DNA of 42,010 nucleotides from Chengkuizengella sp. SCS-71B (GTDB lineage: Bacteria; Bacillota; Bacilli; Paenibacillales; KCTC-33759), in the NCBI RefSeq assembly GCF_040100845.1, contig NZ_JAZHSH010000002.1, positions 1 to 42,010 on the forward strand. Direction: 5' to 3'. Shown in pieces: positions 8,568 through 18,483 of the stretch; positions within the stretch are counted from its first letter, which is position 1, and each line of letters begins with the position of its first letter. The position numbers and the translations under genes are program-made. The notes beneath the pieces were generated by a model. It had not been told where the DNA came from, searched no databases, and was given only the letters and a program-made list of their open reading frames with translations.

Positions 8568-9518
8568 TTAAACTCCACCTGACTTAAACAATGTACTGAT
8601 GGAGCCACCCTCCATAATAATTTTTATAGCGTCCGCAAGTAACCCTGCCATTGAGATCACTTTAAATTTAGTTGGATGATCTTCTGGCAATGCTATGGAG
8701 TCAGTCACTACAATCTCTTTTATATTAGGATGGTCTAACCGTTCTAAGGCTGGACCAGAGAATACTGGGTGTGTTGCACAGACATAAACATCATTGGCTC
8801 CTTTTTCTTTTAAACCTTCTACTACATTGACAATGGTAGTTCCAGTATCAATCATATCTTCAATAATAATAGGCGTTTGCCCTTTAACATCCCCAATAAT
8901 ATGTGTAATCACAGATTCATTATGCGCAGGGCGTTTTTTGATCATGATCGCAAAAGGCGAGTCTAAATAATTAGCCAACTTTTCTGCAGTGGATGCTCTA
9001 CCTGCATCAGGAGAAACGACGATTGGATTTTCAATATTTTGTGCTTTTAAATAGTGCGTGATATGATCCAATGCTGTTAAATGATCCACTGGGATATTGA
9101 AAAATCCTTGGATTGCAGGAGCATGTAAATCAATTGTAATGACGCGACTAGTCCCTGCCGTAGTTAATAAGTCTGCAACTAACTTTGCAGATATAGGCTC
9201 ACGTGGTGCTGCTTTCCTTTCTTGACGAGCATATCCATAATATGGCAGGACAACTTGGATAGTTCTTGCAGATGCTCTTTTTGCAGCATCAATCATTACA
9301 AGAAGTTCCATCAAATGTTCATTAATCGGGTGTGAAATGGATTGAACGAGAAATACATCACAATTACGAATAGACTCTTCGAAATGGACATAAATCTCAC
9401 CGCTTTTAAATCGGGAAACTTTAATTTTTCCTAATGATTTTCCAAGATTATTACATATTTGTTGTGCCAGCTGAGGATTGGCAGATCCTGTGAATACTTT
9501 CACACATTCATAATTCAT
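8568..9518 (-). CDS. prs: Divergent ribose-phosphate pyrophosphokinase, his-operon paralogue
   Basis: A 316-residue Prs homologue, last gene of the his operon. PRPP is the first substrate of HisG, so the position makes sense. Conserved: ATP-site GYARQERKA..REPISAKL, DLHAPAIQGFF with His132, and the catalytic-loop Lys194/Arg196. Changed against canonical Prs: the segment usually SPDHGG(x)RAR reads SPDAGRASTAEK (170-180), and the PRPP loop usually DDxxDTxGT reads EDMIDTGTT (220-228). It may be an active dedicated PRPP source, a weakly active paralogue or a regulator. A canonical prs is expected elsewhere, normally beside glmU. Confidence 0.85.
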   Translation of the reverse strand: MNYECVKVFTGSANPQLAQQICNNLGKSLGKIKVSRFKSGEIYVHFEESIRNCDVFLVQSISHPINEHLMELLVMIDAAKRASARTIQVVLPYYGYARQERKAAPREPISAKLVADLLTTAGTSRVITIDLHAPAIQGFFNIPVDHLTALDHITHYLKAQNIENPIVVSPDAGRASTAEKLANYLDSPFAIMIKKRPAHNESVITHIIGDVKGQTPIIIEDMIDTGTTIVNVVEGLKEKGANDVYVCATHPVFSGPALERLDHPNIKEIVVTDSIALPEDHPTKFKVISMAGLLADAIKIIMEGGSISTLFKSGGV

Positions 9519-9536
9519 GATTTACCTCCTGAAAAT

Positions 9537-10343
9537 TTATAAACATACCATGATCCGCTTACGTTGATCATACGTAGCCAACTGTGTAAAACCTATTTTT
9601 TTCAACAAATTTCGCGCTTGGTCTAGATACAAACCAAGCTGCTCTGGTTTGTGTGCATCTGAGCCAATCGTTAAAGGAATGCCAAGTTTATGAGATTCGA
9701 TGAGCATGCGTTTACTTGGAAACATTTCTTCAACGGGCATGCGTAAACCAGAGGCATTTAATTCTATCGCTAAATCATGTTCCTTAATTAGATTTAACGT
9801 TTGCCTCTCCATCTCTATCATATCACTTTTTGGCTTCTGACCAAACCTTTTTATCACATCTATATGACCAATGTAGTCATAGAGGCCTGTTTTCACCGCT
9901 TTTTGGACAGCATCATAATATTGAACAAACACTTTATCCACATCTCGACTTTCCCAATGATCTAGTTGCCGGGAATCTGAAATATCCCATTCTCCTAAAA
10001 AATGAACAGAACCAATGACATAGTCCCATGAGTAGGAAGAAATGATTTTTTCAATTTCAGTTTCGTACCCTTCAATATAATCTGCCTCAAGTCCTATTTT
10101 AATATCAATTTGATCTTTATATTTTTCCTTCAATAAAAAACATTCTTCGACATATTTAGGAAGTTCATCTGCAGGCATAGCCATTCCCGGTAAATACGTT
10201 TTTGGGTCTACATGAATTAAAGGCATATGATCCGATAAGCCCAACTGCTGCAAACCGATCTCAATGCCTTTTTTTACGTAATCCTCTAAGGAACCAGAAG
10301 CATGTCCACAGCGCTCATGATGTGTATGATAATCAATTAACAT
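9537..10343 (-). CDS. hisJ: Histidinol-phosphatase, PHP family
   Basis: 268 residues with PHP-domain metal ligands [12 protein letters not shown] at residues 4-15, LSDHMP, an [10 protein letters not shown] segment and [12 protein letters not shown] near the C-terminus. It removes phosphate from L-histidinol phosphate, step eight of histidine synthesis. Its start overlaps the end of hisIE by 11 bases and its stop lies 18 bases before prs. This is the HisK/HisJ-type enzyme used by Bacillus, not the HAD type fused to HisB in enterobacteria. Confidence 0.93.
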   Translation of the reverse strand: MLIDYHTHHERCGHASGSLEDYVKKGIEIGLQQLGLSDHMPLIHVDPKTYLPGMAMPADELPKYVEECFLLKEKYKDQIDIKIGLEADYIEGYETEIEKIISSYSWDYVIGSVHFLGEWDISDSRQLDHWESRDVDKVFVQYYDAVQKAVKTGLYDYIGHIDVIKRFGQKPKSDMIEMERQTLNLIKEHDLAIELNASGLRMPVEEMFPSKRMLIESHKLGIPLTIGSDAHKPEQLGLYLDQARNLLKKIGFTQLATYDQRKRIMVCL

Positions 10344-11031
10344 GACGCTTCTCTAACTCCTTCATTATATTTTTAATTGGTAAATCTCTATCTTTCAACA
10401 ATACCATAAGGTGAAACATTAAGTCACTTACCTCGTAGGTCAATTCTACATTATCTTTATTTTTAGCTGCAATGATGACCTCTGCAGTCTCTTCACCGAC
10501 TTTTTTAAGAATTTTATCGATTCCTTTTTCAAATAAATAAGTCGTATATGCACCTTCAGTTCTTTCCTCATATCTTTTTGCAATTATAGATTCTAATACA
10601 GCTAATATATTAAAATCATTTACCTCATAATCTTTTGGTACATCATCATCTGACTTTGAAAAAGCAACTTCATTAAAAAAGCAGCTTTGTTCTCCTGTAT
10701 GGCATGCGGGACCTTTTTGATTGACAAACACTAACAAGGTGTCTGCATCACAGTCATATTTCATCTTTACTATGGATTGAGTATGACCAGATGTCTCCCC
10801 TTTGTGCCATAGCTTTTGACGTGACCTACTCCAAAACCAAGTTTCTCTTGTTTCCAATGACAACTTTAATGATTCTTTATTCATATAAGCCACCATTAAT
10901 ACATCTTTGCTGCTTTGATCTTGAACAATAGCAGGAACTAAACCTTGATCATCCCAGGTTATTCTGTCTAATACATCATTTAAAGTTTGTTCAATCATAG
11001 GATCAGACGCTTTTAAGTATTGCTTTGCCAA
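10333..11031 (-). CDS. hisIE: Bifunctional phosphoribosyl-AMP cyclohydrolase / phosphoribosyl-ATP pyrophosphatase
   Basis: 232 residues. The N-terminal HisI half carries the metal-binding stretch [20 protein letters not shown] and GEQSCFF. The C-terminal HisE half carries [16 protein letters not shown] and the [12 protein letters not shown] helix. It performs steps two and three, converting PR-ATP to ProFAR. It overlaps hisF by 19 bases and hisJ by 11, so translation of the three is coupled. Confidence 0.96.
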   Translation of the reverse strand: MAKQYLKASDPMIEQTLNDVLDRITWDDQGLVPAIVQDQSSKDVLMVAYMNKESLKLSLETRETWFWSRSRQKLWHKGETSGHTQSIVKMKYDCDADTLLVFVNQKGPACHTGEQSCFFNEVAFSKSDDDVPKDYEVNDFNILAVLESIIAKRYEERTEGAYTTYLFEKGIDKILKKVGEETAEVIIAAKNKDNVELTYEVSDLMFHLMVLLKDRDLPIKNIMKELEKRHVN

Positions 11032-11789
11032 CGTACTTCCACCCCTTTTTCCTTTAACTCTTGTTTTACATTATTAATGGATAATTCTTTATAATGAAAA
11101 ATGGAAGCAGCAAGTCCAGCATCTGCCCTACCTTGAGAAAAAACATCATAAAAATGCTCAGATTTGCCTGCACCACCTGATGCAATGACAGGAATACTCA
11201 CAAGATCTGAAACTGCCCTTGTTAATTGTATATCAAATCCATCTTTTGTGCCATCCGTATCCATACTTGTCAATAAAATTTCACCAGCACCTAAGTTTGC
11301 AACTTTTTGGGCCCAAAATAAGACTTTAATACCTGTAGCATTTCTTCCTCCATGTGTATAAATCTCCCAATCTTTCCAATTAACATTATACTTCGCATCG
11401 ATAGCTACAACGATACACTGTGACCCAAATTTACGAGCTCCTTCTGAAACTAGTGCAGGATTTTGAATAGCTGCAGTATTTATCCCGATCTTATCAGCTC
11501 CTGCTCTAAGCAATTTCTTCATATCTTCTACACTACGAATGCCCCCACCTACTGTAAAGGGAATAGCAATCTCACCTGCCGTTTGTTTAACAACCTCTAC
11601 CATTGTTGCACGTCCTTCAACGGATGCAGATATATCTAAAAAAACGAGTTCATCAGCACCTTCTTTATCATATATTTCTGCTAGTTCAACTGGATCACCG
11701 GCATCTTGTAAATTAACAAAATTAACTCCTTTCACCACACGACCATCTTTCACATCTAAACATGGGATAATTCGTTTTGCTAACATCAT
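11013..11789 (-). CDS. hisF: Imidazole glycerol phosphate synthase, cyclase subunit
   Basis: A (beta/alpha)8 barrel of 258 residues. Catalytic Asp near residue 12 ([15 protein letters not shown]) and the second Asp in VVAIDAKYN are present, as are the phosphate-binding loops FTVGGGIRS and VIASGGAG. It pairs with HisH to make IGP and AICAR. It starts one base after the hisA stop and overlaps hisIE at its end. Confidence 0.97.
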   Translation of the reverse strand: MMLAKRIIPCLDVKDGRVVKGVNFVNLQDAGDPVELAEIYDKEGADELVFLDISASVEGRATMVEVVKQTAGEIAIPFTVGGGIRSVEDMKKLLRAGADKIGINTAAIQNPALVSEGARKFGSQCIVVAIDAKYNVNWKDWEIYTHGGRNATGIKVLFWAQKVANLGAGEILLTSMDTDGTKDGFDIQLTRAVSDLVSIPVIASGGAGKSEHFYDVFSQGRADAGLAASIFHYKELSINNVKQELKEKGVEVRWQSNT

Positions 11790-12524
11790 TTAAAATCCTT
11801 CCTCTATCGCTTTTGTCAAATGGATTTTATTCGTATATAGTGCCTTTCCTATAATTGCACCTATTACGCCATCCTGTTTATGAACCGCTAATTTCTTTAA
11901 GTCACTTATATCACTTACCCCCCCTGAAGCAATAACAGATTGTCCTGAAGATTTAGCCAGCTTAACGATGGACTCTACATTCGGTCCTTGCATCATCCCA
12001 TCTCTAGATATGTCCGTAAAAATAAACGTTTTTGCTCCTTTTTGTGCTAATTGATGTGCTAATTCATCTGCTTTCACTTTAGATGTTTCCAACCAACCTC
12101 GAGTGGCAACATATCCATCCCTTGCATCAATTCCTATTGCTATTTTGTCTCCATATTGTTCTAATACTTCTTCAACAAAATCACGATCTTCAATGGCAGC
12201 CGTTCCAATAATGACTCTTGATACACTACATTTTAATAGTTGTTTTATACTTTCTATTGAGCGTATGCCTCCACCCACTTGAATAGGCACGTTTACTGCA
12301 GAGGCAATTTCTCCAATAATATTTTCATTCACAGGATAACCCGCTTTAGCACCATCTAAATCTACAACATGAATCCATGATGCACCTTGCTTCTCCCAAG
12401 TTTTTGCAACATCAACTGGACTTTGATGATATACCGTTTCTTGATTATAGTCTCCCTGCACTAATCGTACACATTTTCCGTCTAAAATATCGATTGCTGG
12501 ATAAATTGTAAATGATGACAACAT
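11790..12524 (-). CDS. hisA: ProFAR isomerase
   Basis: 244 residues from the ATG at 12524. An in-frame ATG at 12539 is rejected because the GGGAGGA ribosome site lies between the two. The half-barrel repeats typical of HisA are visible: catalytic Asp in [14 protein letters not shown], the second in [15 protein letters not shown], and the phosphate loops IQVGGGIRS and VIASGGVS. It performs the Amadori isomerisation of ProFAR to PRFAR, upstream of HisHF. Confidence 0.97.
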   Translation of the reverse strand: MLSSFTIYPAIDILDGKCVRLVQGDYNQETVYHQSPVDVAKTWEKQGASWIHVVDLDGAKAGYPVNENIIGEIASAVNVPIQVGGGIRSIESIKQLLKCSVSRVIIGTAAIEDRDFVEEVLEQYGDKIAIGIDARDGYVATRGWLETSKVKADELAHQLAQKGAKTFIFTDISRDGMMQGPNVESIVKLAKSSGQSVIASGGVSDISDLKKLAVHKQDGVIGAIIGKALYTNKIHLTKAIEEGF

Positions 12525-12549
12525 GATCGTTCCTCCCATAACTTTATCT

Positions 12550-13167
12550 TTAATTCAAAACAGATATTTCCGTCTTTTTCAAAAAGTTACTTAATAATTT
12601 TATTCCAATGATTCCACTTTTTTCAGGGTGAAACTGCATTCCGTACACATTCTCTCTTCCTACAATCGCTGTAACCTCTTGAAAGTAATCTGTCGTTGCT
12701 AACAAATCGGTGGGTTGATCAAGCTGAACATGGAAAGAATGCACAAAATAAACATGACCTGCCTCTAAACCATCAAATAATGGATGCTTCACTTTAACAT
12801 TCAAATGATTCCAGCCCATATGCGGAATCTTATAATCACCTTGAAAACGAGTCACTCGACCAGGCAACAAATTCAAACCCTCGTGTTCTCCATATTCTTC
12901 ACTGCTTGAAAAAAGAAGCTGCATACCTAAACAAATACCCAATAGAGGTTTTCCAGTCTGGACAAACTTATATAAAACCTCTTGAAGTCCGGTTTGTTTT
13001 AATTGTTCCATTGCATCTCCAAATGCCCCGACCCCAGGTAAAATAGCTCCATCAGCATCAAGAATCTCTTGTTCACTAGAAGTAATCAGAGCGATATATC
13101 CTAACCTTTCTACTGCTTTACTTACACTGTGTAAATTGCCCATACCATAGTCAATGATTGCGATCAA
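12550..13167 (-). CDS. hisH: Imidazole glycerol phosphate synthase, glutamine amidotransferase subunit
   Basis: 205 residues, class I glutamine amidotransferase. The nucleophile Cys79 is in PLLGICLGMQLLF, and the His-Glu pair is in YGMQFHPEKSG. It supplies ammonia to HisF. The start is a TTG at 13167, supported by AAAGGGGTG nine bases upstream, which lies in the final codons of hisB. Confidence 0.96.
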   Translation of the reverse strand: MIAIIDYGMGNLHSVSKAVERLGYIALITSSEQEILDADGAILPGVGAFGDAMEQLKQTGLQEVLYKFVQTGKPLLGICLGMQLLFSSSEEYGEHEGLNLLPGRVTRFQGDYKIPHMGWNHLNVKVKHPLFDGLEAGHVYFVHSFHVQLDQPTDLLATTDYFQEVTAIVGRENVYGMQFHPEKSGIIGIKLLSNFLKKTEISVLN

Positions 13168-13170
13168 TGG

Positions 13171-13764
13171 TTACAACACCCCTTTCGTTGAGGGAACTCC
13201 TTGCACACGTGAATCAATTGCAGTTGCTTCATCCAATGCTCGCCCAAGTGCTTTAAACACAGCTTCAATCATATGGTGTGTGTTATGTCCATAATGCACA
13301 ATAACGTGTAATGTTAATCTAGCTTCAAGAGCAAACTTCCATAAAAATTCATGAACTAACTCTGTAGAAAAACCTCCAACTAAATTAGAGGGATACTCAG
13401 CACGATATTCAAAGTGTGGACGGTTGCTAACATCAATAATCACTTGTGCTAAAGCTTCATCCATCGGAACAAAAACACTTGCATACCTTTTAATTCCCTT
13501 TTTATCTCCAAGTGCGTTGTATAACGCTTGACCTAAACATATCCCAATATCTTCAACAGTGTGATGATCATCAATTTCTATATCACCTTTAGCCTTTACG
13601 TATAAATCAAATTGTCCATGTTTTGTGAACAGATCCAACATATGATTTAAAAAAGGGACATCCGTTTCAATTTTCGTTTTTCCAGTACCGTCTATTGTGA
13701 ATTGGAGTGAAATATCCGTTTCATTTGTTTTCCTTTTGATTTCTGCATTACGATTGTTATCCAT
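13171..13764 (-). CDS. hisB: Imidazoleglycerol-phosphate dehydratase
   Basis: Monofunctional HisB, 197 residues from the ATG at 13764 (a TTG one codon earlier is possible). The manganese-binding repeats are visible: FLNHMLDLFTKHG, DDHHTVEDIGICLGQAL and THHMIEAVFKALGRAL. It dehydrates IGP to imidazole acetol phosphate. It overlaps hisD by 8 bases with the GGAAGGAA site inside hisD. Confidence 0.97.
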   Translation of the reverse strand: MDNNRNAEIKRKTNETDISLQFTIDGTGKTKIETDVPFLNHMLDLFTKHGQFDLYVKAKGDIEIDDHHTVEDIGICLGQALYNALGDKKGIKRYASVFVPMDEALAQVIIDVSNRPHFEYRAEYPSNLVGGFSTELVHEFLWKFALEARLTLHVIVHYGHNTHHMIEAVFKALGRALDEATAIDSRVQGVPSTKGVL

Positions 13765-15049
13765 CAAGGTTTCCTTCCTTTTCTAAACGAATTTGAATTG
13801 ATCTAGCATGTCCTTCAAAACCCTCTTGTCTAGCAAGCTGCATAATATATTCACCATTTTGTAAAATCGCATTCTTGCTATAATAAATAACACTTGATTT
13901 CTTCAAAAAATCATCTACATTTAAAGGAGAAGAAAATCGAGCGGTTCCGTTTGTGGGTAAAATATGATTCGGTCCTGCAAAATAATCACCTACAGGTTCA
14001 GCACTATATCTGCCAAGGAAGATCGCTCCAGCATTTTCAATCTTTCCTAAAATGCTCATTGGCTCATCCATCATGATTTCTAAATGCTCTGGAGCCAATT
14101 CATTAACAACCTTAATCCCTTCCTCAATATGATCAACGATTAAAATAACACCGTTCTGTTCGATAGATTTACTTGCAATCTCTTTTCTCGGCAAAACATT
14201 TAATTGAGTCTCCACCTCTTTTTGAACATGTAATGCTAGATTTGAGGAATTTGTAACTAAAATAGCAGTAGACATCTCATCATGTTCAGCTTGAGATAAA
14301 AGATCAGCCGCTACATAAGAAGCATCTGCTGATTGATCGGCTAAAATCGTAATATCCGTAGGTCCAGCAATGCTATCGATATCAACTACCCCATATACTT
14401 CTCGTTTAGCCAATGCAACATAAATGTTGCCTGGACCACAGATCTTGTCTACAGGTCGAATCGTTTCCGTACCGTATGCCAAAGCTGCAATCGACTGCGC
14501 GCCACCAACACGATACACTTCTTTGATGCCTAACTCCTTAGCAGCTGCTAAAATAAATGGATTAATCCCTTCTTCCCCATTCGTTGATGGAGGTGTTACC
14601 ATAACAATTTCATTAACACCAGCAACCTGTGCTGGTATCGCATTCATTAATACAGATGAAGGATAAGCCGCTGTTCCCCCAGGCACATAAATGCCTACTC
14701 TGTTTAAAGGTCGCATAACTTGCCCCAACAGACTTCCATCCTCTTGAAGATCCATCCAAGAATTTCGCTTTTGTTTTTCATGAAAAACTTTTATGTTTTC
14801 CGCGGCTTTCCTTAAAGCGACTAGGAATTCATCATTTACATGTTCATAAGCCGCATCTATTTCTTGTTTCGATACTTTTAACCTAACACTCTGTACACCG
14901 TCAAATTGCTCTGTAAATCTAATTAAAGCTTCATCCTTTTCACGTATAATAGTTTCAATAATATTTTGTACAGCTTTATTTTGTTCCGCTGAGCCGTATT
15001 CTACTTTTTTATTTATAGTAAATTGTTTAGCAGGTAAAACTTTCATCAT
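13757..15049 (-). CDS. hisD: Histidinol dehydrogenase
   Basis: 430 residues. Signature segments: GGTAAYPSSVLMNAIPAQVAG, IAGPTDITILAD, zinc-site SQAEHDEMS, and the His-Glu region VNELAPEHLEI with FAGPNHILPTNGTARFS. It oxidises histidinol to histidine in two NAD steps, the last of the pathway. GGAGGTG, made from the hisG stop region, precedes the paired ATG codons. Confidence 0.97.
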   Translation of the reverse strand: MMKVLPAKQFTINKKVEYGSAEQNKAVQNIIETIIREKDEALIRFTEQFDGVQSVRLKVSKQEIDAAYEHVNDEFLVALRKAAENIKVFHEKQKRNSWMDLQEDGSLLGQVMRPLNRVGIYVPGGTAAYPSSVLMNAIPAQVAGVNEIVMVTPPSTNGEEGINPFILAAAKELGIKEVYRVGGAQSIAALAYGTETIRPVDKICGPGNIYVALAKREVYGVVDIDSIAGPTDITILADQSADASYVAADLLSQAEHDEMSTAILVTNSSNLALHVQKEVETQLNVLPRKEIASKSIEQNGVILIVDHIEEGIKVVNELAPEHLEIMMDEPMSILGKIENAGAIFLGRYSAEPVGDYFAGPNHILPTNGTARFSSPLNVDDFLKKSSVIYYSKNAILQNGEYIMQLARQEGFEGHARSIQIRLEKEGNLDG

Positions 15050-15050
15050 A

Positions 15051-15692
15051 TTACACCTCCGCTCCTTCCTTAATTTCTATTGCAGATTGAAGCTGATCAC
15101 AAAGCAGTTGAATAACATGGTTTTTCATCCGATAACTCACTCGATTTGCGATTAAACGACTTGTAATAGAGAACATTTCCTCTAATTCTATCAATCCATT
15201 TTCACGAAGCGTTCTACCTGTCTCTACCATATCTACAATTCGATCAGACAAGCCTATTAAAGGAGCGAGTTCAATAGAACCGTTTAATTTAATCACTTCT
15301 ACTTGATGACCGCGTTCTCTAAAATATTGACTAGCAAGGTTAGGATATTTTGTCGCAACTTTTGGATTCATCACTTCCTTCCAATTAGGAAGCCCAATCA
15401 CAGACATTCTGCATTTAGCAATGCCAAGATCTATAAGTTCATATACATCTCGATTTTCCTCCATCAATACATCTTTACCAACAATACCAACATCAGCTAC
15501 ACCATATTCAATATAGGTGGGGACATCTACTGGTTTGGCCATAATAAACTCCATATTCGCTTCTGGAATAGGAATGATTAATTTTCGTGAATCATCAAAA
15601 TCTTTGGGAATAGGTATGTTTGCATCACGAAATAATTGAGATGCTTGTTTGAATATTCTACCTTTAGGCATAGCTACTTTTAACATGTCCAT
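15051..15692 (-). CDS. hisG: ATP phosphoribosyltransferase catalytic subunit, short form
   Basis: 213 residues, the HisG-S length that lacks the C-terminal regulatory domain and depends on HisZ, the next gene upstream. Visible: [10 protein letters not shown] at the N-terminus and the PRPP-binding [16 protein letters not shown]. It condenses ATP with PRPP, the committed step. Its ATG lies directly after the hisZ stop with GGGGGAAAG upstream. Confidence 0.97.
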   Translation of the reverse strand: MDMLKVAMPKGRIFKQASQLFRDANIPIPKDFDDSRKLIIPIPEANMEFIMAKPVDVPTYIEYGVADVGIVGKDVLMEENRDVYELIDLGIAKCRMSVIGLPNWKEVMNPKVATKYPNLASQYFRERGHQVEVIKLNGSIELAPLIGLSDRIVDMVETGRTLRENGLIELEEMFSITSRLIANRVSYRMKNHVIQLLCDQLQSAIEIKEGAEV

Positions 15693-16871
15693 CTACTTTC
15701 CCCCTTTCGTCATATTTATAATGTCAGTGTAATTTTGTAATAGATGAGACTTTGATTCAATTAAGGAAGTTGTTTTTCGAGTTTCAATGATTTGACCATC
15801 AGTTCTTAACATTTGTGCATGTTTTAACGCTTCCGTACGGTTTTGTTCATCATATAAAATTAAGGTACGAGGAAATTCATGATTAGAATTGTGACTCACA
15901 ACCTCTAAAATTCGATTTGTTTTTAATGAGAATCCTGTCGCAGGCGCAGGGCGTCCAAACTGAGTGAGCAAGTTATCATACCTGCCCCCACTGCATACTG
16001 GGAAACCAAGTTTGCCTGCATAACCTTCAAAAGTCATTCCTGTATAATAAGAGAAATCTCCAAGCATCGTTAAATCAATACCAACGTGTTCAGAAACACC
16101 ATAGGCTTCTAATACTTCCCACACTTCAAACAAATGATGAATGGATTGTTTAGTTGATGGATCGTTGATATAGGTTTTAGCTAGCTCACAAATTTCTTTT
16201 CCGCCTCTTAGCTTTAAAATACCCTCTAACTCCTGTTTTGCTTCCTTTGGAATTGACAGATGTTTAATTGCTTGTTTATAACCGACATAATTTTTATTTA
16301 ATAAATGCTTTTTCAAGAGGGTTTGTTCTTCTTGATTAGCGATTAATGTTTCTTCAAATAAACCTTGTAGAAATCCCATATGACCCAATGCAATTTTAAA
16401 ATTCTTAATGCCCGCTGCTTTTAAAGAAGATATAGCTAGTGCAATGATTTCAGCATCTGCATCAGGAGATCCATCTCCGATCAACTCCGCACCTGTCTGA
16501 ACGAATTCAGCATCTCTTCCCGCTTCATCCTTCATCGCTCTAAACACGTTAGAATGATAAGACAATCGAATCGGAAGGGGTTCATCTTTTAGCAGCGATG
16601 AAACAACTCTAGCAATGGGAGCTGTATTATCTGACCTTAATACTAGTGTTGTACCTTTTTTATCTAAAAGCTTAAAAAGCTTGTGGTCTGACGTTAAACT
16701 TGCCATACCTACTGTATCGTAATATTCTAATGTAGGTGTAATAATTTCCTGATATCCCCACTTTTCCATGCAATGTATTACATTATTTTCTATTGTTCTC
16801 AATCCGCGGACTGCATAAGGCAAATAATCTCTTACGCCCAATGGTTTTTCAAATACTTTTGGTTTTGACAC
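15693..16871 (-). CDS. hisZ: ATP phosphoribosyltransferase regulatory subunit HisZ
   Basis: A histidyl-tRNA synthetase-like protein lacking the anticodon domain that forms the octameric HisG-S/HisZ enzyme and carries histidine feedback. Recognisable: PLGVRDYLPYAVRGL at the start, TLVLRSDNTAPIARV, and SGGRYDNLLTQFG (HisRS-like). Start: the GTG at 16871 has GGGGTGA upstream; a GTG at 16880 adds three residues but lacks a ribosome site. It is first in the operon behind a good promoter. About 392 residues, normal for the family. Confidence 0.94.
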   Translation of the reverse strand: MSKPKVFEKPLGVRDYLPYAVRGLRTIENNVIHCMEKWGYQEIITPTLEYYDTVGMASLTSDHKLFKLLDKKGTTLVLRSDNTAPIARVVSSLLKDEPLPIRLSYHSNVFRAMKDEAGRDAEFVQTGAELIGDGSPDADAEIIALAISSLKAAGIKNFKIALGHMGFLQGLFEETLIANQEEQTLLKKHLLNKNYVGYKQAIKHLSIPKEAKQELEGILKLRGGKEICELAKTYINDPSTKQSIHHLFEVWEVLEAYGVSEHVGIDLTMLGDFSYYTGMTFEGYAGKLGFPVCSGGRYDNLLTQFGRPAPATGFSLKTNRILEVVSHNSNHEFPRTLILYDEQNRTEALKHAQMLRTDGQIIETRKTTSLIESKSHLLQNYTDIINMTKGGK

Positions 16872-16915
16872 CGACTTCACCCCATTAAATACTTCTCATC
16901 AACCCAAAATGCTTT

Positions 16916-16944
16916 AGTATGCTACCAAGTTAAAGAGTAATCAA
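16916..16944 (-). promoter_or_regulatory. SigmaA-type promoter of the his operon
   Basis: Minus strand TTGATT (16944-16939), a 17-base spacer and CATACT (16921-16916). It sits between the upstream terminator and hisZ. The predicted leader is only about 40 bases, too short for a T-box or peptide attenuator, so control must come from a repressor, from HisZ feedback or from elsewhere. Confidence 0.55.
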
Positions 16945-16951
16945 TTTTAAC

Positions 16952-16986
16952 ACAAAAAGAGCAATAACGTCAACGGTTATTGCTCT
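16952..16986 (-). terminator. Terminator of the hprK-lgt-yvoF transcript
   Basis: AGAGCAATAAC and GTTATTGCTCT (16958-16968 and 16976-16986) form an 11-bp stem with a 7-base loop, followed on the minus strand by TTTTTGTG. It separates the acyltransferase from hisZ, genes that are adjacent and probably co-transcribed in B. subtilis. Confidence 0.85.
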
Positions 16987-17015
16987 ACTCACATTCAATT
17001 AAATAGAAAAAAAAT

Positions 17016-17501
17016 TCATTGTTTTGGTTTTATGACCTGAATAGGGTTCCCACCTACAAAACTACCTGCCTCTACATCTTTATGTACAACTGATCCAGCA
17101 GCGATCACTGCATGATCCCCAATGGTAACTCCTGGCAAGATGGTTGTATTTGCTCCAATTAATACATTTGAGCCAATATAAACCTCACCTAAACGATATT
17201 CGTCAATGAGATATTCATGAGCTAAAATAGTTGTATTGTATCCAATAATAGAGTTTTCTCCAACATGAATTTTTTCTGGGAAAAATACATCTACCATAAC
17301 CATTAATGCAAAGGCAGTTTGCTCCCCAACCTTCATCCCTAATATATTTCTATAAATCCAATTTTTCAGCTTTAAGGATGGGGAATAACGTGTAATTTGG
17401 ATGAAGATAAAATTTCTTAACCCCTTCCACTTGCTGACCGTTTTATAAATTTGCCATAATGAATTGTTTCCTTGCATTGGGAATCGTTCTGTTTTTCTCA
17501 A
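17016..17501 (-). CDS. Left-handed beta-helix acyltransferase, YvoF-like
   Basis: 161 residues starting at a TTG with GAGGAAG five bases upstream. The C-terminal half shows hexapeptide repeats (IHVGENSIIGYNTTILA, VYIGSNVLIGANTTILPGV, TIGDHAVIAAGSVVHKDV) typical of the Maa/NodL acetyltransferase fold. B. subtilis YvoF sits in the same place (hprK-lgt-yvoD-ppaX-yvoF-hisZ), which supports orthology. Acceptor substrate unknown. yvoD and ppaX are absent between lgt and this gene. Confidence 0.85.
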   Translation of the reverse strand: MRKTERFPMQGNNSLWQIYKTVSKWKGLRNFIFIQITRYSPSLKLKNWIYRNILGMKVGEQTAFALMVMVDVFFPEKIHVGENSIIGYNTTILAHEYLIDEYRLGEVYIGSNVLIGANTTILPGVTIGDHAVIAAGSVVHKDVEAGSFVGGNPIQVIKPKQ

Positions 17502-17538
17502 GCTAACTTCCTCACTATCTATAATAGTACGATAACCT

Positions 17539-18444
17539 TTAGTATCGTTCGATTGGATCTGAATACTTTGGTAGGTTAGGATTTTTAATTCTGCGTACGA
17601 TGATCATAACTATAGCAAACAAAATGAGCAATAAACTAATGAACTGTGCGATTCTTATGTTTCCATAAGCCATATTTCCTGCATCACCAAAAATCAGTGA
17701 CATCGGAGCCCATAAAATTTCCATAAAATCTACGAAAAATTGAGAACCTGTAAATGCCAAACTATCCGTACGCAAACCTTCGATGAAAAATCGTCCTAAA
17801 GAATACCACATAATATAAGTGAAAAATACTTCACCAGACTTCATAAATGATCTTCTTCTCAAAACGAATAATAACAATAATCCAGCTAAGTTCCAAATCG
17901 ATTCATATAAAAACGTTGGATGATAAAATATACCATCTATGTACATTTGATTCACAATAAAATCAGGCAAATGAAGTGTATCTCTTAAAAAAGATTCAGC
18001 TACTGGTCCGCCATGGGCCTCCTGATTCATAAAGTTACCCCAACGTCCAATCATTTGTCCTAAAATTAATGATGGTGCACAAATATCTGCAATACGCCAA
18101 AAGCTCACTCGCTTCACTCTAAAATAAATAGCCGCTCCGATAACGGCACCTATGAGAGCACCGTGAATAGCTAGTCCACCATTTTGAATCATGATAATTT
18201 CTAATGGGTCGTTTTTATAACTATCCCATTTAAAAGCAACATAGTATAACCTTGCTCCTACAATTGCAGATGGGACTCCAATTAATAGTAAGTCTAAAAA
18301 GAAGTCAGAAGACAAATTAAACCTCTTTCCTTCCAAAATGGCTAATAACAAACCCGCTAAAGCTGCACTGCCTAATATAATCCCATACCAATGCACATCA
18401 ATTGGCCCGATTGAAAAAAAGACAGGGTCTATAACATAAAACAT
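17539..18444 (-). CDS. lgt: Prolipoprotein diacylglyceryl transferase
   Basis: 301 residues with about seven hydrophobic membrane segments. The Lgt signature GRWGNFMNQEAHG and the upstream GGLAIHGALIGA segment with its His are present. It transfers diacylglycerol from phosphatidylglycerol to lipobox cysteines, needed for lipoproteins such as the YnjB-like protein at 36-37 kb. AAAGGAGGAAA precedes the ATG. It follows hprK by about 40 bases, as in other Bacillales. Confidence 0.96.
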   Translation of the reverse strand: MFYVIDPVFFSIGPIDVHWYGIILGSAALAGLLLAILEGKRFNLSSDFFLDLLLIGVPSAIVGARLYYVAFKWDSYKNDPLEIIMIQNGGLAIHGALIGAVIGAAIYFRVKRVSFWRIADICAPSLILGQMIGRWGNFMNQEAHGGPVAESFLRDTLHLPDFIVNQMYIDGIFYHPTFLYESIWNLAGLLLLFVLRRRSFMKSGEVFFTYIMWYSLGRFFIEGLRTDSLAFTGSQFFVDFMEILWAPMSLIFGDAGNMAYGNIRIAQFISLLLILFAIVMIIVRRIKNPNLPKYSDPIERY

Positions 18445-18483
18445 GCAATTTCCTCCTTTGTTTTGAACAACTTCATTTATAAA

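Noticed and set aside
16881-16957. Search for a T-box or histidine leader peptide before hisZ
   Set aside because: The leader predicted from the promoter is about 40 bases, with no room for either and no His-codon run.
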